A DNA stretch of 64,000 nt from Rhodopseudomonas palustris JSC-3b. GTDB taxonomy: Bacteria > Pseudomonadota > Alphaproteobacteria > Rhizobiales > Xanthobacteraceae. The notes beneath the pieces were generated by a model. That model was not told the origin of the DNA. It made no database searches and saw only the letters and a program-made list of their open reading frames with translations. The translations under genes and the position numbers were made by a program. Positions 9,019 through 15,700 of this stretch are shown here, piece by piece; within the stretch, counting starts at the first letter, position 1, and each line of letters begins with the position of its first letter. The DNA is taken from the NCBI GenBank assembly GCA_000504425.1, contig KI632513.1:673999-737998 (forward strand), read 5' to 3'.

Positions 9019-9329
9019 GGCACGTCGCGCTCCCAAGGCTGATTTTCAAAAGGCTGATCATCAAGCGCCTGACGGGCGGCGGCCACCGTGGTCGGGTGCA
9101 GATCAGACGCCGCGGCAAAAGCCTGCACCGCTTCATCGTCGCGCAGCAGGAAGTCGAGCACCCCGATCAGGAATTGCGGATCGGCGGCGGCGCTGCGCAG
9201 CGTGGACGGACCGATCCCGGTTTCCGCGAGGAACCGGGCCAGCCGCTCTGGCTGCGAGGCCAGGAAGGACAGCGCTTGAACCGCCACGATTTCAGCCATT
9301 TGGCGCGCGTCGCGAGGGGGCTTTGGCAT
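9015..9329 (-). CDS. DUF3572 family protein
   Basis: A 104-aa cytosolic protein matching the alphaproteobacterial DUF3572 family, recognisable from the helical segments [11 protein letters not shown] and [13 protein letters not shown] and from [15 protein letters not shown]. Function is unknown. Its TGA overlaps the likely GTG of dinB by 4 bp, so the two proteins are probably co-translated, and a role with the polymerase or DNA repair is a fair guess only. Confidence 0.75.
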   Translation of the reverse strand: MPKPPRDARQMAEIVAVQALSFLASQPERLARFLAETGIGPSTLRSAAADPQFLIGVLDFLLRDDEAVQAFAAASDLHPTTVAAARQALDDQPFENQPWERDVP

Positions 9330-9457
9330 TGGCAGTGTTTGCCTTTCCGTAACTTATTAGCTCTAGTTTGAAGCATCATGCCCGAGTCAGCGCGGCGTGG
9401 CGAACGCAATCGCATGTCGCAGCTTTCGGGCATTTTGCTTGGGGAATGGAGGGCGGG

Positions 9458-9823
9458 ATGGCCAAGACCGTCCTGATCGTGGAAGACAACGAGCTCAATA
9501 TGAAGCTCTTTCGCGACCTGCTGGAAGCCCATGGCTACCAGACCTCCGGTACCAGCAACGGTTACGAAGCACTCGATCTGACCCGAAAGCTGCGCCCCGA
9601 TCTGATCCTGATGGACATTCAGTTGCCGCAAGTCTCCGGCCTGGAAGTGACCCGCTGGATCAAGGACGATCCCCAGCTCCGTTCGATCCCGGTGGTCGCC
9701 GTCACCGCCTTTGCGATGAAGGGCGATGAGGAGCGAATCCGCGAAGGGGGCTGCGAGGCCTATCTGTCCAAGCCGATCTCGGTTGGCAAGTTCATCGAAA
9801 CGGTTCGGCGCTTCATCGGATAG
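9458..9823 (+). CDS. divK: DivK single-domain response regulator
   Basis: A 121-aa CheY-like receiver with the acidic pocket in IVEDNELN, phospho-acceptor Asp53 in LILMDIQLP, the conserved Thr in VAVTAFAM and Lys in YLSKPIS. It is identified as DivK by sequence and by its place 8 bp before pleD, the arrangement known from Caulobacter. DivK controls the DivJ/PleC/DivL phosphorelay that sets CtrA activity and cell polarity. The ATG at 9458 has GGAGGGCGGG upstream; the frame stays open to 9368 but that extension does not look coding. Confidence 0.9.
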   Translation: MAKTVLIVEDNELNMKLFRDLLEAHGYQTSGTSNGYEALDLTRKLRPDLILMDIQLPQVSGLEVTRWIKDDPQLRSIPVVAVTAFAMKGDEERIREGGCEAYLSKPISVGKFIETVRRFIG

Positions 9824-9831
9824 GAGGGATC

Positions 9832-11205
9832 ATGTCCGCGCGTATCCTCGTGGTCGATGATATTCCCGCCAATGCCAAGCTGCTGGAAGCGAGGCTGTCC
9901 GCCGAATATTTCGACGTCATCACCGCGGCCAATGGTGCCGAGGCCTTGGAGGCCTGCGCGCGCTCGGAATGCGATCTGATTCTGCTCGACGTGATGATGC
10001 CGGATATGGACGGCTTTGAGGTGTGCCGCCGGCTCAAATCCAATCCGGCCACTCATTTCATCCCGGTGGTGATGGTCACCGCGCTCGATTCGCCGGCCGA
10101 TCGTGTGCGCGGCCTGGAAGCTGGCGCCGACGATTTTCTCACCAAGCCGGTGTCCGACGTGGTGCTGATCGCGCGAGTGCGCTCGCTGACCCGGCTGAAG
10201 ATGATGACTGATGAGCTGCGGATGCGCGCCATCACGTCCTACGAGATCGGCATGCAGCAGCCGGAGCGCGACGCCGTCGCCGAAACCGGCAAGGGCGGGC
10301 GCATTCTGCTGGTCGATGACCGGCCGTCGTCCTATGAGCGGCTGGTGCCGCTGCTCACCACCGAGCATCAGGTCGATCTGGAAACGCGCCCTGAAGATGC
10401 GCTGTTTCAGGCCGCTGAAGGCAATTACGATCTGCTGATCGTGTCGCTCGGGCTCGAGCAATATGACGGCTTGCGGCTGTGCAGCCAGGTGCGCTCGCTG
10501 GAACGCACGCGCCACATTCCGATCGTGGCGATCGCCGAGGCGGACAGCAATGCAAGGCTGCTGCGTGGCCTTGAAATCGGCGTCAACGACTATCTGCTGC
10601 GGCCGGTCGATAAGAACGAATTGCTGGCGCGGGCGCGCACCCAGATCCGCCGCCGCCGCTACACCGAACAATTGCGCGACAATGTGCAGCATTCGTTCGA
10701 GATGGCGGTGACCGACGCGCTCACCGGGCTGCATAATCGCCGCTATCTGGAAAGCCATCTCGCCACGCTCGCCGAGCAGGCCGCAACGCGCGGCAAGCCG
10801 CTGGCGGTGATGATGCTCGATATCGACTTCTTCAAATCGATCAACGACACCTACGGCCATGATGCCGGCGACGACGTGCTCCGCGAATTCGCGCTGCGCA
10901 TCCGCAAGTCGATCCGCGGGATCGATCTCGCTTGCCGCTATGGCGGCGAGGAATTCGTGGTGGTGATGCCGGAGACCAATGCCCAGGTGGCCAGCATGGT
11001 TGCCGAGCGGCTGCGCCGCGCCGTTGCCAGCGAGCCGTTCGCGATCGAGAAGGGCGCGCGCCACATCGACGTCACCATTTCGATCGGGCTGTCGGCCTTG
11101 GAACGCAAGGGCGAGCCGATCGCCGATGTGCTGAAGCGGGCCGACACCGCGCTGTACAGCGCCAAGCGCGACGGCCGCAATCGCGTGGTCGCCGCGGCGG
11201 CGTAA
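9832..11205 (+). CDS. pleD: PleD response regulator / diguanylate cyclase (REC-REC-GGDEF)
   Basis: A 457-aa protein that makes c-di-GMP from two GTP when phosphorylated. Domains: receiver 1 (about 1-120, phospho-acceptor Asp53 in LLDVMMPDMDG), receiver 2 (about 155-275) and GGDEF (about 290-455, active site YGGEEF). The allosteric inhibition site RGID lies five residues before GGEEF. In receiver 2 the acceptor position reads LLIVSLGL, with Ser for Asp, so it is a pseudo-receiver used for dimerisation as in Caulobacter PleD. It follows divK by 8 bp. Confidence 0.92.
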   Translation: MSARILVVDDIPANAKLLEARLSAEYFDVITAANGAEALEACARSECDLILLDVMMPDMDGFEVCRRLKSNPATHFIPVVMVTALDSPADRVRGLEAGADDFLTKPVSDVVLIARVRSLTRLKMMTDELRMRAITSYEIGMQQPERDAVAETGKGGRILLVDDRPSSYERLVPLLTTEHQVDLETRPEDALFQAAEGNYDLLIVSLGLEQYDGLRLCSQVRSLERTRHIPIVAIAEADSNARLLRGLEIGVNDYLLRPVDKNELLARARTQIRRRRYTEQLRDNVQHSFEMAVTDALTGLHNRRYLESHLATLAEQAATRGKPLAVMMLDIDFFKSINDTYGHDAGDDVLREFALRIRKSIRGIDLACRYGGEEFVVVMPETNAQVASMVAERLRRAVASEPFAIEKGARHIDVTISIGLSALERKGEPIADVLKRADTALYSAKRDGRNRVVAAAA

Positions 11206-11241
11206 GCTCTTTCGACCTCCGTTCAATACGACAGCCTCACC

Positions 11242-11359
11242 CAGTCATTCCGGGGCGCTCGCGATAGCGAGCGAACCCGGAAACTCAGGCGGGTTCGTCC
11301 TTCATCACCATCTCGGGATTCCGGGTCTACGCGCTGACGCGCGCAGCCCGGAATGACGG
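11242..11359. repeat. Palindromic repeat, copy 1 of a near-identical pair
   Basis: A 118-bp unit starting CAGTCATTCCGGGGCGCTCG and ending CCCGGAATGACGG, so its ends are inverted repeats (GTCATTCCGGG / CCCGGAATGAC). An inner hairpin GCTCGCGATAGCGAGC is visible. The same unit with a few substitutions recurs at 11603-11719. Confidence 0.8.
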
Positions 11360-11406
11360 CGCCTTTGATCTTTTGAGGCTGCGCCCGGGGGCGCCTCATC
11401 GCTCAG

Positions 11407-11523
11407 CGTCATTGCGAGGAGCACCCGGATCGGCGCTTTGCGCCGTCCGGGGACAGGCTACGCGACGAAGCAATCCAGTCCGAGCGCGACATGCTGGATT
11501 GCTTCGCTTCGCTCGCAATGACG
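11407..11523. repeat. Second-family palindromic repeat with 12-bp terminal inverted repeats
   Basis: CGTCATTGCGAG at 11407-11418 is the exact reverse complement of CTCGCAATGACG at 11512-11523. The interior carries GAAGCAATCCAG / CTGGATTGCTTC, another inverted pair. No coding content. It lies between the two copies of the first family. Confidence 0.7.
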
Positions 11524-11530
11524 GCAAGCG

Positions 11531-11561
11531 CGTAGCCCGGATGGAGCGCAGCGCAATCCGG
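11531..11561. repeat. Short palindromic repeat (AGCCCGGAT...ATCCGGG type)
   Basis: A 31-bp near-palindrome, GTAGCCCGGATGGAGCGCAG followed by CGCAATCCGGG. This is the form of a short repeat common between genes in many proteobacteria. Confidence 0.55.
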
Positions 11562-11602
11562 GGAGGGGCCGCGCAACCGCGGCGGTTTTCGGCCATTAAT
11601 TC

Positions 11603-11719
11603 CAGTCATTCCGGGGCGCTCGCGATAGCGAGCGAACCCGGAAACTCAGGCGGGTTTGTCCTTCGTCACCATCTCGGGATGCCGGGTCTGCGCGCTTTGC
11701 GCGCAGCCCGGAATGACGG
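11603..11719. repeat. Palindromic repeat, copy 2 of a near-identical pair
   Basis: A 117-bp direct copy of the 11242-11359 unit in the same orientation, with only a few differences (for example TTCGTCCTTCATC versus TTTGTCCTTCGTC). It lies about 50 bp from the rpmG terminator. The whole interval 11206-11770 between pleD and rpmG holds only repeats and no credible gene. Confidence 0.8.
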
Positions 11720-11770
11720 GCTGGGGAGGGCGCGGCATCCCCACGCCACTGCGCACCCATGCCACAAATG

Positions 11771-11795
11771 AAAAACGGGGCCGCAGGGGCCCCGT
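11771..11795 (-). terminator. Rho-independent terminator of rpmG
   Basis: An 8-bp stem (11775-11782 with 11788-11795, ACGGGGCC/GGCCCCGT) with a 5-nt loop. On the minus strand it is followed directly by TTTTT. It lies about 30 bp beyond the rpmG stop. Confidence 0.82.
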
Positions 11796-11823
11796 ACATC
11801 CATCGTCAGTCAGCTGAGCCAGC

Positions 11824-11991
11824 TTACTTGATCTTGGCTTCCTTGAACTCGACGTGCTTGCGGGCGACCGGATCGTACTTCTTCTTGACCATCTTGTCGG
11901 TCATGGTGCGCGAGTTCTTCTTCGTCACGTAATAGAAGCCGGTATCCGCGGTCGACACGAGCTTGATCTTGATGGTGACCGCCTTGGCCAT
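11824..11991 (-). CDS. rpmG: 50S ribosomal protein L33
   Basis: A 55-aa ribosomal protein of the large subunit. The sequence opens [19 protein letters not shown] and contains YYVTKKNSR and the basic C-terminus typical of L33. The zinc-binding CxxC pairs of the C+ form are absent, so this is the zinc-independent C- form. The ATG at 11991 is preceded by GAGG; the longer open frame upstream is not coding. It has its own terminator and is the last gene of the minus-strand series from topA. Confidence 0.95.
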   Translation of the reverse strand: MAKAVTIKIKLVSTADTGFYYVTKKNSRTMTDKMVKKKYDPVARKHVEFKEAKIK

Positions 11992-12106
11992 GGTGAAAAC
12001 CTCGAAACAATGGGAATCGGGAGCCGGCCTAGGCGGCCTGCATTCGCGGCGCAACCTACTCGGCAATTCCGCAAAGTCAAGGTTTGCGCGCCGAGCGGGC
12101 TGTGGT

Positions 12107-12862
12107 TCAGCCGCCCGGCAAGAGGTCCATCTGCATCCGGCCGCCATAGAAATGGAAGAACGGCACCGGCGCATCGTGACGCAGCGGCCCGGCCGAAAGC
12201 CGATTCTTTAATTCCGCCAATACTTTCTTGGTCATGGGGTGCATGGCCGCGAGCGGCTGCGAACCAATCTCGACCCAGGCCAGTTCCACCAGCTCGGCCT
12301 CGGCATGGACCACGCCGTCGATGCGATGGGCGATCGCCGAGGCGTCGGCGCTGAAGAATCGGGTGTCGAACCGTTTGATCCGGCCGGGCGGGGTGATGGC
12401 GCGGGCGATCAGAAACAGCCCGGACGGGTCCGGCAGCAGGCCGGCGGAGGCAAACGGCGCCCAGGGGCCGTTGAGATCTGGCTTGGCGGCGCCGGGCGCG
12501 GCGCGGCCGAGGCACAGCCCGGTCTCCTCGCAGGCCTCGCGGATCGCCGCCACCGCCAGCGCGCGGGCGCGGGTCGCGGTGGTCTTCGGGCTGCCTTTCA
12601 GCAGATTGGCCTGCAATTCGGCGCTGATCGGCGCCGCCACCGGCACGCGGTGATCGGTCTTGTCGACCCGGCCGCCGGGGAACACGAACTGCCCGGGCAT
12701 GAACACCACATTGTCGTGACGCCGGCCGACCAGCACGCGCGGCGCGGCGCTGGAACGGTCGATCAGGATCAGCGTGGCGGCGTCTTTCGGGCGGCAATAG
12801 GGATGGTGGCTCGGCTCCGTGATGATGTCGTCGCTTGCCGTGGGCGCTGCCGTCTCGGTCAT
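12107..12862 (-). CDS. NUDIX hydrolase
   Basis: A 251-aa NUDIX enzyme expected to hydrolyse a nucleoside diphosphate linked to another group, possibly CoA-type substrates as in NUDT7/19-like proteins. A Nudix-box core is present as [12 protein letters not shown], preceded by [13 protein letters not shown]; the spacing between GG and REACEE is longer than the classic 23-residue box, as in NUDT19-like members. No signal peptide. It lies 30 bp after the DUF983 gene on the same strand. The substrate is not predictable. Confidence 0.82.
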   Translation of the reverse strand: MTETAAPTASDDIITEPSHHPYCRPKDAATLILIDRSSAAPRVLVGRRHDNVVFMPGQFVFPGGRVDKTDHRVPVAAPISAELQANLLKGSPKTTATRARALAVAAIREACEETGLCLGRAAPGAAKPDLNGPWAPFASAGLLPDPSGLFLIARAITPPGRIKRFDTRFFSADASAIAHRIDGVVHAEAELVELAWVEIGSQPLAAMHPMTKKVLAELKNRLSAGPLRHDAPVPFFHFYGGRMQMDLLPGG

Positions 12863-12892
12863 TCCATCCCCGCAATTGGTCTTGGCTTGATG

Positions 12893-13327
12893 CTAGACCG
12901 CAGGGATATCGGAAGATCGCTGGTCGTCAAAGCCATGCATCCGCAAGGCCCATTGCAATCCGATCACGGCTCCTTTCACCGGCTGAAGCAGAGCCAGTGA
13001 ACCCAGCAGCGTTACCGGCAGATAGATCGCCAGTTGCAGCCAGATCGGCGGCGCATAGTGGGTTTCGAGCCACAGCGCGCTCGGCACCACCAGATGACCG
13101 ATGATCACGATCACCAGATAAGCGGGCAGGTCATCGGCGCGGTGCGGCGTGAAATCGAGGCCGCAGGTGGTGCAGCGGTCGGCGGTCTTGAGAAAGGCGC
13201 GGAACAGACGGCCGTGGCCGCAGCGCGGGCAGCGGCCAAAGCAGCCGCGCTTCATCGCCAGCACGAGGTTGCGCCGCGCGGGCGCCGGGTGCAACGGCAC
13301 GACGCGGCCAGCGTCGCTATCATCCAT
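12893..13327 (-). CDS. DUF983 zinc-ribbon membrane protein
   Basis: A 144-aa protein with an N-terminal zinc ribbon (CPRCGHG and CTTCGLDF, about residues 33-57) followed by two hydrophobic segments at about 70-90 and 98-118. This is the DUF983 layout; the family is often found near cytochrome oxidase or RNA-processing genes and has no settled function. Here it begins two bases after the rnr stop, so it is very probably in the topA-rnr operon. Confidence 0.8.
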   Translation of the reverse strand: MDDSDAGRVVPLHPAPARRNLVLAMKRGCFGRCPRCGHGRLFRAFLKTADRCTTCGLDFTPHRADDLPAYLVIVIIGHLVVPSALWLETHYAPPIWLQLAIYLPVTLLGSLALLQPVKGAVIGLQWALRMHGFDDQRSSDIPAV

Positions 13328-13329
13328 GG

Positions 13330-15696
13330 TCAGCCTTTGCGTGGCTTGCTGGCTTTGCCGGCGCGACCCGATTTCGCTTTGCTCGCCGCTGATTTGTTGG
13401 CCTTCTTGATACTGGCCTTGTTGGCGGCCTTCGACTTCTTGGTGGTCTTGCCGACGTGGCCGAGCTTTCGCTCCCCGCGGCCAACATGGGCACGGCCGCG
13501 CCGGCTCGCAATGGTTCCGCCGCCATCGATCAGTTCAAAACGAAGTGCACCGGCAATCGGCGCAGCTTCTACCAGGCGCACCTCGACGCTGTCGCCGAGC
13601 CGATAGACCACGCCGCTGCGGCTGCCGGTCAAGGCATGACGCGCTTCATCATAATGGAAGTAATCGAGCCCGAGGCTGCGGATCGGAACTAGGCCGTCGG
13701 CGCCGGTCTCGGTCAGTTTCACGAACAAGCCAGCCTTGGTGACGCCGGAAATCCGTCCCGCAAAAGTGGCGCCGATCCGGTCGGCGAGGAAATGCGCAAT
13801 CAGCCGATCGACGGTTTCGCGCTCGGCCTTCATGGCGCGGCGCTCGGTCATCGAGATTTGCGCGGCCACTTCGCCGAGTTGTTCCACGGTCTCGGTGGCG
13901 GGCAGGGCGCCGTCGCCAAGATTGAGCGCGCGTAGCAAGGCGCGATGCACCACGAGGTCGGCATAGCGCCGGATCGGCGAGGTGAAATGCGCGTAGCGGC
14001 GCAGATTGAGGCCGAAATGGCCATAATTCTCGGCGGCGTATTCCGCCTGCGCCTGCGAGCGCAGCACCACTTCGTTGACCAGCGGTTCCGCCTCGTGGCC
14101 CTTCACCATCGCCAGGATGCGATTGAACTGGGTCGGCCGCAGCGCGCCCTGTTTGGCGAATGACAGATCGAGCGTTTTCAGAAACTCGCTGAGATTGTGC
14201 ACCTTCTCGACGCTGGGCTGATCATGCACGCGGTAGATCAGCGGCAGCGCCTTCTTCTCCAGCGCTTCGGCCGCGGCGACGTTGGCGAGGATCATGAACT
14301 CCTCGATCAAGCGATGCGCGTCGAGCCGCTCCGGCACGATCACCCGATCGACCGTGCCGTCGGGTTTCAGCACGATCTTGCGCTCGGGCAGTTCCAGATC
14401 GAGCGGATCGCGCTCGTCGCGCGCGCGCTTCACCGCGGCATAGGCGTCGTACAGCGGGCGCAGCACGGTCTGCAGCAGCGGGCCGGTGACGTCATCGGGG
14501 CGACCGTCGATCGCGGCCTGCGCCTGGGCATAAGCGAGTTTCGCCGCCGAGCGCATCAGAATGCGATGGAAGGAATGCGAGCGCTTGCGGCCATCGGCTC
14601 CGACCACGATTCGCACCGCCAGCGCGCCGCGCGGCTCGCCCGGTTTCAGCGAGCACAGATCGTTGGAAATGCGCTCCGGCAGCATCGGCACCACCCGGTC
14701 CGGGAAGTACACCGAATTGCCGCGCTGCAAGGCGTCGCGGTCGAGCGCGGAGCCGGGGCGCACATAGTAAGCGACGTCGGCGATCGCGATGGTGAGGATG
14801 AAGCCGCCTTCATTGGCCGGATCGGAATCCGGCTCGGCATGGACCGCGTCGTCATGATCCTTGGCGTCCGGCGGATCGATGGTGATCAGCGGCAACTCGC
14901 GCCAATCTTCGCGGCCTTTCAGCGTCGCGGTCTTGGCGTCGGCGGCTTCGGCGAGCGCGGCCACCGAAAAATCCTGCGGGATTTCGTGGCTATGGATCGC
15001 GATCAGACTGACGGCTTTTTCGGTGGCGAGCGAGCCGAGCCGTTCGCGCACCCGGCCAGAGGCCAGCCCAAAACCGCGGCTGCGCACGATGGTGACGCTG
15101 ACCAGGTCGCCGTCCTGCGCGTCGCCGGCATCATGAGCGGCGATGTTCAGTTCGCGTCCGGCCTGTTTCTTGTCGACCGGCTGCAGCCGTCCGCCGCCGC
15201 CCGGCAGCGCGCGGAAAATGCCGAGCACGCGGCTCTTGCCATGGTCGATCAGCTTGATGACGCGGCCACGATAGGGGATGCGGTCGCCGTGCTCGTTCGG
15301 CTCGACGCGCAGCAGCACGCGATCGCCGACGCCGGGAATGAATTCGGGCCGCACCCGCCGCGGAATATGCAGCAGGATTTTGGGCGGCGTGCCGTCCTGC
15401 TCATCCCATTCGCTCGGGCAGGCGAGTAGTTCGCCGTCCTTGTCGCGGCTGGTGACGTCGGCGAGCAGGGTCGGCGGCAGCACCGCCGGCTCGGCAACGC
15501 GCCGGCCGTGCTTGCGAATGGTGCCGTCATCGACCAGTTCGCGCAGCAGCTGCTTGAGTGCGACGCGGTCGGCATTCTTCAAGCCGAATTCGCGGGCAAT
15601 CTCGCGCGTGCCGATCTTGCCAGGATGGGCCTTGATGAACGCGACGATCGCGTCGCGTTCGGGAAAGCTGCTGTCGTCGCGCCGTTTGCTGCTCAC
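13330..15696 (-). CDS. rnr: Ribonuclease R (3'-5' exoribonuclease)
   Basis: A 788-aa RNB-family exoribonuclease that degrades structured RNA and takes part in rRNA and tmRNA quality control. Layout: winged-helix N-terminus (about 10-60), cold-shock region (about 85-250), RNB catalytic domain starting near 265 with the Asp cluster DPPDAKDHDDA (about 274-284), S1 domain (about 640-725), and a Lys/Ala/Ser-rich basic tail of roughly 50 residues. The start is a GTG four bases after the topA stop. The basic tail is typical of RNase R and matches the style of the TopA tail upstream. Confidence 0.93.
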   Translation of the reverse strand: MSSKRRDDSSFPERDAIVAFIKAHPGKIGTREIAREFGLKNADRVALKQLLRELVDDGTIRKHGRRVAEPAVLPPTLLADVTSRDKDGELLACPSEWDEQDGTPPKILLHIPRRVRPEFIPGVGDRVLLRVEPNEHGDRIPYRGRVIKLIDHGKSRVLGIFRALPGGGGRLQPVDKKQAGRELNIAAHDAGDAQDGDLVSVTIVRSRGFGLASGRVRERLGSLATEKAVSLIAIHSHEIPQDFSVAALAEAADAKTATLKGREDWRELPLITIDPPDAKDHDDAVHAEPDSDPANEGGFILTIAIADVAYYVRPGSALDRDALQRGNSVYFPDRVVPMLPERISNDLCSLKPGEPRGALAVRIVVGADGRKRSHSFHRILMRSAAKLAYAQAQAAIDGRPDDVTGPLLQTVLRPLYDAYAAVKRARDERDPLDLELPERKIVLKPDGTVDRVIVPERLDAHRLIEEFMILANVAAAEALEKKALPLIYRVHDQPSVEKVHNLSEFLKTLDLSFAKQGALRPTQFNRILAMVKGHEAEPLVNEVVLRSQAQAEYAAENYGHFGLNLRRYAHFTSPIRRYADLVVHRALLRALNLGDGALPATETVEQLGEVAAQISMTERRAMKAERETVDRLIAHFLADRIGATFAGRISGVTKAGLFVKLTETGADGLVPIRSLGLDYFHYDEARHALTGSRSGVVYRLGDSVEVRLVEAAPIAGALRFELIDGGGTIASRRGRAHVGRGERKLGHVGKTTKKSKAANKASIKKANKSAASKAKSGRAGKASKPRKG

Positions 15697-15700
15697 ATGC

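Noticed and set aside
11373-11771. Short open frames in the repeat cluster
   Set aside because: They run through palindromic repeats in several frames and strands and have no start signals.
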